A DNA stretch of 64,000 nt from Tetragenococcus solitarius NBRC 100494 (GTDB taxonomy: Bacteria; Bacillota; Bacilli; Lactobacillales; Enterococcaceae). The notes below the pieces were generated by a model. That model had not been told where the DNA came from. It did no database searches and worked only from the letters and a program-made list of their open reading frames with translations. The stretch is taken from contig NZ_BCPY01000003.1 in assembly GCF_001544195.1 (NCBI RefSeq), positions 62,001 through 126,000 on the forward strand, read 5' to 3'. Positions 9,107 through 14,974 of this stretch are shown here, one piece after another. The position numbers were made by a program, and so were the translations under genes. Position 1 is the first letter of the stretch. Every line of letters starts with the position of its first letter.

Positions 9107-9529
9107 TTATTCTACAGTAATCCCCATGCTTCGTGCAGTTCCTTCAACCATGCGCATCGCTGATTCAACATCAGCAGCGTTTAGGTCTTCCATTTTAGTT
9201 TCAGCGATTTCTTTAACTTGGTCGCTGCTAACTTTCGCTACTTTATTTTTATTTGGTTCACCTGAACCCTTATCAACACTTGCTGCTTTTTTCAACAATA
9301 CAGCAGCTGGCGGTGTTTTAGTTACAAAGGTAAATGAACGATCTTCATATACAGAAATCACAACTGGAATAATCATTCCTGCTTGATCAGCTGTACGTGC
9401 GTTAAATTCTTTGGTAAAGCCCATAATATTAATACCTGCTTGTCCTAACGCTGGACCTACTGGTGGTGCTGGTGTTGCTTTACCTGCAGGAATTTGCAAT
9501 TTGACGATTTTTTCTACTTTTTTTGCCAC
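9107..9529 (-). CDS. rplK: 50S ribosomal protein L11
   Basis: L11 is part of the GTPase-associated centre of the 50S subunit and is needed for RelA-type stringent signalling. The 140-residue product has the proline-rich hinge [19 protein letters not shown] near residue 14 and the RNA-binding C-terminal domain ending [19 protein letters not shown] precedes the ATG. In many bacteria nusG lies directly upstream; here a plus-strand lipoprotein gene stands between nusG and rplK, so rplK has its own promoter (9630-9657). Confidence 0.98.
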   Translation of the reverse strand: MAKKVEKIVKLQIPAGKATPAPPVGPALGQAGINIMGFTKEFNARTADQAGMIIPVVISVYEDRSFTFVTKTPPAAVLLKKAASVDKGSGEPNKNKVAKVSSDQVKEIAETKMEDLNAADVESAMRMVEGTARSMGITVE

Positions 9530-9536
9530 GAGACAT

Positions 9537-9592
9537 ACCTCCTTAAGTCCGTGATGTGGTTAATTAGAGATCAAAATTTCTCCTCCCACGCT
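9537..9592 (-). promoter_or_regulatory. Candidate L1-type leader before rplK
   Basis: CGTGGGAGG (9582-9590 on the minus strand) and ACCACATCACGGA near 9548-9560 frame a foldable leader just before the rplK ribosome binding site. It matches the leader in front of rplA in both blocks. Autogenous control by L1 is inferred from the repeat and from established L1 biology. Confidence 0.6.
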
Positions 9593-9629
9593 TAACACGT
9601 GCCATAAACAAATATCGCACACTCATGAT

Positions 9630-9657
9630 AGTATATCAAAAATGTGGTTGATTGCAA
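9630..9657 (-). promoter_or_regulatory. Promoter of rplK-rplA
   Basis: TTGCAA (9652-9657) and TATACT (9630-9635) are 16 bp apart on the minus strand. This gives a leader of about 95 nt before rplK. Confidence 0.75.
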
Positions 9658-9755
9658 GTATTTTCTTTATTTTTTTCAAACCTTTAATTGAATTGCTTTG
9701 CTTTTTTTTCACTTAAGATTATAATAAATCCAGTAAAAAAGTAAGGAGCACTGAA

Positions 9756-10652
9756 ATGAAAAAAATTCTATTTTCTATTAGTTTACTATTGGCATTCCTT
9801 CTAGTAGGCTGTCAAAATTCAAATAGTGCTGAAGCACACCAAGATTCGCATGCGAATGAAACAAACAATACCACTAAAACTAGCAATGCGACTAAGAGTA
9901 CTCAGCAGACAAATAAAAAAAGCACAATGCCTACTCTTTTTATCCATGGTTATCAAGGAACAACAAACTCGTTTAAATCCATGATTAATGATATGCAGAA
10001 AAATAGCGTAGCGCAGCGAGAAATGATTGTTGTGGTACATTCAGATGGCTCTATCGATGTACAAGGAGAACTTAGTGGAAAGAAAACCAATCCAATCATA
10101 CAAGTCCTTTTTGAAAATAACGAAAGCGATGAATGGAATCAAACGGAATGGATTAAAAATGTACTTAGCCTTTTAAAAAATGATTACCAAGTAGATAAGG
10201 TCAATTTGGTCGGTCATTCCATGGGAGGAGTTAGTGCTTACCGCTATATGGGGACCTACGGTCAAGAAGATACTTTGCCAAAAATTGAAAAGTTCGTCGC
10301 CATTGGAGCACCTTTTAACGAATTTGTTGATACTAGCGAGTCTCAGTCCGTTGAAGACTTGTTAAAAAACGGTCCTGATACTCCATCTCAAAGATATCAA
10401 GATTTTACCGACCTGACTCCCCAAATACCCAATGATACTTCTGTTTTACTCATTGCAGGACAATTAAGCAAAGCAGATTTTACTGATGGAACAGTCCCTC
10501 TGACAAGCGCTCTATCCATTTATCCTTTATTAGAAAATAATGGATTTAATGATATCAGCTACTCTATCATACAAGGTCAACGTTCAAGCCATAGCATGCT
10601 CCATGAAAATAGTAAAGTGAACCGACAAATTGAACAGTTCTTATGGGAATAA
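9756..10652 (+). CDS. Lipoprotein alpha/beta hydrolase (DUF915 type)
   Basis: A 298-residue secreted lipoprotein with an alpha/beta-hydrolase fold. Residues 1-18 form a signal peptide with lipobox LVGC, then a Ser/Thr/Asn/Gln-rich linker to about residue 58. The hydrolase domain starts TLFIHGYQGTTNSF and carries the nucleophile elbow GHSMGG near residue 153; the likely acid (DGTVPL) and histidine (SSHSMLHE) follow. The family includes cell-surface lipases and esterases of lactic acid bacteria; the substrate is unknown. AAGGAGC precedes the ATG. It sits convergently with nusG and interrupts the usual nusG-rplK order. Confidence 0.88.
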   Translation: MKKILFSISLLLAFLLVGCQNSNSAEAHQDSHANETNNTTKTSNATKSTQQTNKKSTMPTLFIHGYQGTTNSFKSMINDMQKNSVAQREMIVVVHSDGSIDVQGELSGKKTNPIIQVLFENNESDEWNQTEWIKNVLSLLKNDYQVDKVNLVGHSMGGVSAYRYMGTYGQEDTLPKIEKFVAIGAPFNEFVDTSESQSVEDLLKNGPDTPSQRYQDFTDLTPQIPNDTSVLLIAGQLSKADFTDGTVPLTSALSIYPLLENNGFNDISYSIIQGQRSSHSMLHENSKVNRQIEQFLWE

Positions 10653-10653
10653 A

Positions 10654-10687
10654 AACAGCAGCATCGTCAAATGATGCTGCTGTTTTA
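10654..10687. terminator. Bidirectional terminator between hydrolase and nusG
   Basis: AACAGCAGCATC pairs with GATGCTGCTGTT around a short loop, with A and T runs on either side. It serves both convergent genes. Confidence 0.9.
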
Positions 10688-10695
10688 TTTATATC

Positions 10696-11241
10696 TTAAT
10701 CAATTTTATCCACTTGATCAAAATCAAGTTCTGTACTTGTTTCACGGCCAAACATATCAATATTAACTTTTAATTTTTGCTTTTCTTCATCAATTTCAGT
10801 CACTTGTCCTTCCAAGCCAGAAAAAGCTCCTTCAATGATCTTTACAGTTTCACCATTTTCAACTTTTAATTCCACCGTTCTTGTGCTCATACCAAGTGAA
10901 TGTAAAATGGAGTTAATTTCTTCTGGCAAAAGCGGTGAAGGTTTGCTTCCTGCGCCGTGAGAGCCAACAAACCCGGTTACCCCTGGTGTATTGCGCACAA
11001 TATACCAAGATTCATCAGTCATTACCATTTCAACTAGTACATATCCTGGAAATGTCTTATGCACCACTTCTTTTTCTTTACCGTTTTTGACTTCTGTTTC
11101 CTTTTCTTCAGGAACAACTACACGAAAGATATAATCATCCATTTGCATACTTTGTGCCCGCGATTCTAAGTTAATTTTCACTCTATTTTCATAACCAGAA
11201 TACGTATGAAGCACATACCATCTTTTTTCAAAAGATTCCAT
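10696..11241 (-). CDS. nusG: Transcription termination/antitermination factor NusG
   Basis: NusG binds RNA polymerase and modulates pausing, termination and coupling to translation. The 181-residue product starts MESFEKRWYVLHTYSGYENRVK, the conserved NGN domain, with FPGYVLVEM and RNTPGVTGFVG at about 63-100. A C-terminal KOW domain follows (EGAFSGLEGQVTEID). I use the ATG at 11241 because AAGGAGCC lies 8 bp upstream; a longer reading to 11283 has no such site. It follows rpmG and secE on the same strand. Confidence 0.97.
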   Translation of the reverse strand: MESFEKRWYVLHTYSGYENRVKINLESRAQSMQMDDYIFRVVVPEEKETEVKNGKEKEVVHKTFPGYVLVEMVMTDESWYIVRNTPGVTGFVGSHGAGSKPSPLLPEEINSILHSLGMSTRTVELKVENGETVKIIEGAFSGLEGQVTEIDEEKQKLKVNIDMFGRETSTELDFDQVDKID

Positions 11242-11365
11242 TTTTTCGGCTCCTTTTACTTTTGTAAAATAAAAAAACCTCAAGTTCGCCTCGAAGTTTT
11301 TCTCCCTAACATTATAGCATTCTTCTAAAAGTTTTACTAGTGACTTCTATCTGAAAACACAAAGT

Positions 11366-11536
11366 TTATTGCAATATCCAAGCAAATACGCTTTGAATCC
11401 CTGTATCCATGATGTAAAAAAGCACAGTAAAAATCAGTGAGGTTTCAATAACTACAACTGTGTCTTTGCGCAGTTGTTTTGCGTTTGGCCATGTCACTTT
11501 TTTCATTTCGTCTTTTACGCTACGTAAAAATTTCAT
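11366..11536 (-). CDS. secE: Preprotein translocase subunit SecE
   Basis: SecE stabilises SecY in the membrane protein-conducting channel. Translating the minus strand from the ATG at 11536 gives 56 residues beginning MKFLRSVKDEMKKVTWPNAK, the conserved amphipathic segment with KKVTWP, then one membrane span (VVVIETSLIFTVLFYIMD) and a short C-terminus. GGAGGAT lies 5-7 bp upstream. It falls between rpmG and nusG, the expected place. The single-span form is usual for Gram-positive bacteria. Confidence 0.96.
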   Translation of the reverse strand: MKFLRSVKDEMKKVTWPNAKQLRKDTVVVIETSLIFTVLFYIMDTGIQSVFAWILQ

Positions 11537-11565
11537 CGTTTATCCTCCAATGGCTCTTTAAGTTT

Positions 11566-11718
11566 TTATTTTGTTTCTTTATGTAGAGTATGTTTATTAC
11601 AGTATTTGCAAAATTTGTTGATTGCTAAGCGTTGCCCGTCTTTTCTTTGACTGGTTGTCTTTGTATAATTACGTGAGCCACAAATTGAACAAGCAAGCAC
11701 GGCTTTTTTCCCGCTCAT
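11566..11718 (-). CDS. rpmG: 50S ribosomal protein L33
   Basis: Translation from the ATG at 11718 gives 50 residues beginning [18 protein letters not shown]. Two CxxC pairs (C10-C13 and C37-C40) mark the zinc-binding form of L33, the type replaced by a zinc-free paralogue under zinc limitation in many Firmicutes. GAGGTAG precedes the start. It is the first gene of rpmG-secE-nusG, the standard order. Confidence 0.95.
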   Translation of the reverse strand: MSGKKAVLACSICGSRNYTKTTSQRKDGQRLAINKFCKYCNKHTLHKETK

Positions 11719-11863
11719 TGGGCTACCTCCTCGTATTCTCCACACTTTTAAGCATAGTTACGTTACCACGAATTTTTAGTAGTGTCAAAGAAAAAATAGC
11801 GAAGCTTTTCATTAATCTATGGTATCATAGTAAAGTGTAAAGAAAAAGTAAGGAGGCGATTAT

Positions 11864-12505
11864 ATGCTATTAAAAACAATGGTATATAAAAAGCAAGATT
11901 TGACCACAGTAACAGAAAGCAACACCTTAGAAGAAGCACTACAAATCCTGGAAGATTCAGGTTTTCGCTGTGTTCCCATCTTAGACGAAACAAAAAAGAT
12001 TTTCCGCGGTAATATTTATAAAATGCATATCTATCGACACAAAGCAAATGGTGGCGATATGACCTTACCCGTAACCCATTTATTAAAAAACGCAACTAAA
12101 TTTATTCATATAAATTCTTCTTTTTTTCAAGTCTTTTTTACCATTAAAGAATTGCCTTATATTGCTGTTTTGGATGAAGATAATTATTTTTATGGTATAT
12201 TGACCCATAGCTCTTTGTTAAACATGCTCTCTCAATCCTGGAATGTGGAAAAAGGAAGTTATGTATTGACGATCGCCTCTACTGGAAAACAAGGCGATTT
12301 AGCAAACATGACAAAAATTATTTCAAAATACAGCAATATTGCAAGTTGTATTACCCTTGATATTGATAAAGACGAATTTATTCGTCGGACAATGATCACT
12401 TTAGCTTCAGGCACAAAAAAACAATCACTAGATTCTGTTATCTCTCACTTAGAAAGTAAGGACTTTAAAGTCGTAGAAATCGAAAATTTATCAACCCACG
12501 ATTAA
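11864..12505 (+). CDS. CBS-domain protein with C-terminal ACT-like region (CbpA-like)
   Basis: The 213-residue protein has two CBS motifs (about 4-60 and 75-130) followed by a region resembling an ACT domain (about 140-210). The architecture matches Listeria CbpA, a cyclic-di-AMP-binding protein, more than metabolic CBS enzymes. SSFFQVFFTIKELPYIAVLDEDNYF marks the second CBS core. AAGGAGG precedes the ATG. It stands alone, convergent with queT, separated by repeat copy B. A sensor role for adenine nucleotides or c-di-AMP is inference. Confidence 0.78.
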   Translation: MLLKTMVYKKQDLTTVTESNTLEEALQILEDSGFRCVPILDETKKIFRGNIYKMHIYRHKANGGDMTLPVTHLLKNATKFIHINSSFFQVFFTIKELPYIAVLDEDNYFYGILTHSSLLNMLSQSWNVEKGSYVLTIASTGKQGDLANMTKIISKYSNIASCITLDIDKDEFIRRTMITLASGTKKQSLDSVISHLESKDFKVVEIENLSTHD

Positions 12506-12632
12506 AAAGATTCGAAATATAAGATAAAAATATCCGAACTATATTGGCTACGATTTGTCATTTATCGTTAGTTTACGATTACCAGCTCGTAGGAGTAATC
12601 TTTCTATAGTTCGGATATTTTTAATCTTTTTT
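12503..12632. repeat. Intergenic inverted-repeat element, copy B
   Basis: AAAAATATCCGAACTATA (12526-12543) and its exact complement (12605-12622) form a perfect 18-bp inverted pair. AAAAGAT/ATCTTTT extends it outward, and GATTAC...GTAATC sits inside. The core arm is identical to copy A and one base different from copy C. It lies between convergent genes and ends in T runs on both strands, so it could terminate both. Confidence 0.8.
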
Positions 12633-12634
12633 AT

Positions 12635-13123
12635 CTATACTTGTTTAGCAAAGTTTATTTTTTCATTAATAAAATACATCACGGGTGCTGAAATACTCAT
12701 AATAATTAACTCACTTAACGCTGTCGTTAGATAAGTAAACCAGAAAGGAAGTTCAGCAGTTAGCGTAAGCATCAAAGCGATCAAGAACATACTGAAGGTA
12801 AAAAATAAAGTATTAAACACTAAGCGGGCTTTAACATTTGGAATTTTCTTTTCCAATGCAGCCGTCAACAATAGCGCTAGTAACGTTTGAGCCCCACCGA
12901 AAACGACATCCAGTGGCCCTTCACCAAATAATAAGTTAAAAACCACTACACCGCCAAAGACTCCCCACAACATCTTTTTGTTAAATACCACTAAATGGTT
13001 CAAGCTTTCCGATAAACGAAATTGAATCGCTCCAGAAGACAGTGGTGAGATAAAACTTAATGCGACATAAAGCGCAACAATGATTGCATTGACGGTAATG
13101 ACCCTTACCCTTTTATTTGTCAT
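12635..13123 (-). CDS. queT: QueT-family transporter, ECF substrate-binding subunit for a queuosine precursor
   Basis: A 162-residue membrane protein with about five hydrophobic spans. It begins MTNKRVRVITVNAIIVALYVALS, and the LSSGAIQFRLSESLNHLVVF segment near residue 28 is characteristic of QueT. QueT is the S component of an ECF transporter that, with EcfA and EcfT made elsewhere, imports queuine or preQ1. The leader contains a preQ1-I-like aptamer (13138-13177), which supports the assignment. GAAGGA precedes the ATG by about 7 bp. Confidence 0.88.
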   Translation of the reverse strand: MTNKRVRVITVNAIIVALYVALSFISPLSSGAIQFRLSESLNHLVVFNKKMLWGVFGGVVVFNLLFGEGPLDVVFGGAQTLLALLLTAALEKKIPNVKARLVFNTLFFTFSMFLIALMLTLTAELPFWFTYLTTALSELIIMSISAPVMYFINEKINFAKQV

Positions 13124-13137
13124 ATAAATCCTTCTTT

Positions 13138-13177
13138 CTCCGAGTTTTGTTTACGCAGGATGGTTGATGAACTGCAG
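13138..13177 (-). promoter_or_regulatory. Candidate preQ1-I riboswitch before queT
   Basis: On the minus strand a short stem GCAG/CTGC encloses TTCATCAACCATC, and the tail reads GTAAACAAAACTCGGAG. This matches the preQ1-I layout: a small stem-loop with AACC, then an A-rich tail of the form AACAAAACnnGG whose G residues are sequestered in the pseudoknot. The aptamer is about 40 nt and lies 15 bp before the queT start, as expected for translational or short-range control. Ligand type is inferred from the motif and the downstream gene. Confidence 0.72.
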
Positions 13178-13213
13178 TTTTTAAACGAATCAAAATAAGT
13201 TGAAAGCTACATT

Positions 13214-13237
13214 AAAAAATGGAAACCACATTTTTTA
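13214..13237 (-). terminator. Possible terminator of the 89-residue gene
   Basis: AAAAAATG pairs with CATTTTTT around a 7-nt loop, overlapping the stop codon of the gene at 13235. It is AT-rich and therefore weak. Confidence 0.5.
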
Positions 13238-13504
13238 ACTGGCCTTAGAGTATGAAGAAGCTTCTTTGTGCTGTTTACGGCTTTCTATCGAAACAACAGT
13301 TGGCCTTTCTTTCTCATGACCTTTTTTCTTTCTATTTGCCAAATAAATCAGAAAAAATAAACTATAACTAATCAAAAGAGTAGCTTGCAATCCTAAAAAG
13401 ATCTTTTTAATTACCATAGCTAACTCCAAATTAAAAAATGACTGCAAAACCCACTGACTTATCGACAATAGAATAGAAAAAACAACTAAATGATAATATT
13501 TCAT
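13235..13504 (-). CDS. Small membrane protein of unknown function
   Basis: I do not recognise this 89-residue protein. It has two hydrophobic segments (about 5-24 and 36-56) followed by a basic, lysine-rich tail (NRKKKGHEKERP) that would face the cytoplasm by the positive-inside rule. GAGGAGAATTCAA directly before the ATG is a strong ribosome binding site, so it is probably a real gene. It precedes queT on the same strand, separated by a hairpin and the riboswitch leader. Confidence 0.6.
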   Translation of the reverse strand: MKYYHLVVFSILLSISQWVLQSFFNLELAMVIKKIFLGLQATLLISYSLFFLIYLANRKKKGHEKERPTVVSIESRKQHKEASSYSKAS

Positions 13505-13590
13505 TTGAATTCTCCTCTTAACTTTTTCGAGTATAACAAAGTTTTTGCTAAAAAGTAACTATTTTTTTCTAAAATTCATTTTTTTGGCTA

Positions 13591-13627
13591 GAAAGCGCTT
13601 GCAATTAATTGGAAAGTATGGTATAAA
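13591..13627 (+). promoter_or_regulatory. Strong promoter with overlapping cre-like site
   Basis: TTGCAA (13599-13604) and TATAAA (13622-13627) are spaced 17 bp. AGAAAGCGCTTGCA (13590-13603) overlaps the -35 and fits the CcpA cre consensus except at its first position. No protein gene follows for more than 300 bp; the transcript would be the structured RNA at 13633-13886. CcpA control is inference. Confidence 0.7.
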
Positions 13628-13632
13628 ATAAG

Positions 13633-13886
13633 TGTAAGGAGACATAAGAATTCCCAGTAAGGCAGCCGAAAAAGGTGCTGTAAGAAAAGAATTGTTGTGA
13701 TCTTAAATGAACGAAAAAGGAAGTGGGAATTTGAGTTACTCCTTACAAATTGAATAGGGATCCGATGAGAGTATGAGCATATCATTGAAGTGGACAAATG
13801 AACCTTCAATATATGATTAAACGTCTATTTCAAGAAGATTGAAAAGCTTTCTCAAAACATTCATTCTCATCGGATTCTATTTTTTT
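13633..13886 (+). ncRNA. Candidate structured small RNA, about 250 nt
   Basis: Downstream of the promoter is a region without a long reading frame that folds into two domains. Domain 1 is closed by TGTAAGGAG/CTCCTTACA (13633-13641, 13739-13747) and inside by AATTCCCA/TGGGAATT (13649-13656, 13724-13731), with a CAGC/GCTG hairpin. Domain 2 is closed by ATCCGATGAGA/TCTCATCGGAT (13760-13770, 13865-13875), followed by seven Ts, an intrinsic terminator. Two tiny reading frames of 16 and 15 codons begin at 13708 and 13773 without good ribosome binding sites. I cannot match it to 6S, RNase P, tmRNA or a T-box. Confidence 0.65.
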
Positions 13887-13943
13887 GTCCTTTTTTAAGG
13901 AAAATCCATGTTATAATAGCAAGAAAAACCTTGGAGACAAGTC

Positions 13944-14900
13944 ATGAAGTTTCATTATTATCTTTTAATTAATCCTATAGCCGGCGGTGGCAATGGCAAA
14001 AAAATTGGCGAACATATAGTTAATTTAATGAATCAAAAAAATCTCGCATTTACAGTTTTAAAAACAAAATACCCTCTGCACGAGGCAAAAATTATCAGCA
14101 ATTTGGTTTCATCTACTTTAGTTGCCTGGGATGTTCACACAAAAAATATCGGCAATATTTTTCCTTTACTTGTCGTGATTGGCGGAGATGGTACGCTCCA
14201 TCAAGTGATCAATTCTATTGAAAAACAAATACCTATTGCCTATATTCCAGCAGGTTCAGGAAATGATTTTGCTAGAAGCTTGAAAATTTCACAATCTCCC
14301 CAAAAACTACTGGAAAACATCATACACACAACTAAACCGCATAATGTCAATCTATTAAGTTGTTACGACCATAATAAAGTAACCCAAAGCTTTTGTGTTA
14401 ATAATGTGGGTATTGGGTTAGATGCTTCTATTGTGCACGCGACCAATCACTCATCTGCCAAACAACAGCTATATAAATACAAGATGAGCACTTTATCCTA
14501 CATTCGGTCGGCTTTACAAGGGATATTGAAGCAAGAAAACTTTCCCATTAAAATTGAATATCAACATCAAATATATCATTTTCAACACGCTTTTTTGTGT
14601 ACAGTAACCAACCATCCTTATTTTGGCGGAGGCGTAAAAATCGCGCCAATGGCTGATATAGATGAAGCGCAAATCGACTTAGTACTGGTAGAAAAACAGT
14701 CATTTCCTAAACTTTTCTATCTCATTTTATTGTTGCTATTACAAAAGCATACTAAATCAAAATATTTCCATCATTTTAAAGCCGACCAACTAGGTCTGAT
14801 TTCTCCGAGTAAACAATTTCTGCAAAAAGATGGGGAGAGTTTTGATAAAGCCTCTTATAATCTTAGTTTTTCGGTGGTTAACCAACTCTTTTGGCTATAA
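13944..14900 (+). CDS. Diacylglycerol kinase family lipid kinase
   Basis: A 318-residue member of the DagK/YegS lipid kinase family, which phosphorylates diacylglycerol or a related lipid so that it can re-enter phospholipid synthesis. The nucleotide loop NPIAGGGNGKK is at 10-20, GGDGTLHQV near residue 79, and PAGSGNDFARSL near residue 98. The C-terminal beta-sandwich contains GGGVKIAPMADIDE near residue 230. The start is preceded by TTGGAGACAAGTC. It stands alone downstream of the candidate small RNA with a possible -10 TATAAT at 13912. The substrate cannot be decided from sequence. Confidence 0.9.
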   Translation: MKFHYYLLINPIAGGGNGKKIGEHIVNLMNQKNLAFTVLKTKYPLHEAKIISNLVSSTLVAWDVHTKNIGNIFPLLVVIGGDGTLHQVINSIEKQIPIAYIPAGSGNDFARSLKISQSPQKLLENIIHTTKPHNVNLLSCYDHNKVTQSFCVNNVGIGLDASIVHATNHSSAKQQLYKYKMSTLSYIRSALQGILKQENFPIKIEYQHQIYHFQHAFLCTVTNHPYFGGGVKIAPMADIDEAQIDLVLVEKQSFPKLFYLILLLLLQKHTKSKYFHHFKADQLGLISPSKQFLQKDGESFDKASYNLSFSVVNQLFWL

Positions 14901-14918
14901 ATAAACAAGCACAAATAA

Positions 14919-14974
14919 TAAAAAAGTTCCCAGCAAAAATTGTTGAAAAGACACAAATAGCTGGGAACTTTTTT
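14919..14974. terminator. Bidirectional terminator between lipid kinase and recD2
   Basis: AAAAAGTTCCCAGC pairs with GCTGGGAACTTTTT (14 bp) around a 25-nt loop. It serves both convergent genes. Confidence 0.9.

Noticed and set aside
11622-11840. Plus-strand frame of 72 codons opposite rpmG
   Set aside because: It covers the certain rpmG gene and has no start signals.
13588-13809. A 73-codon reading frame on the minus strand opposite the candidate small RNA
   Set aside because: No ribosome binding site, odd composition, and it overlaps a clear plus-strand promoter and RNA stems.
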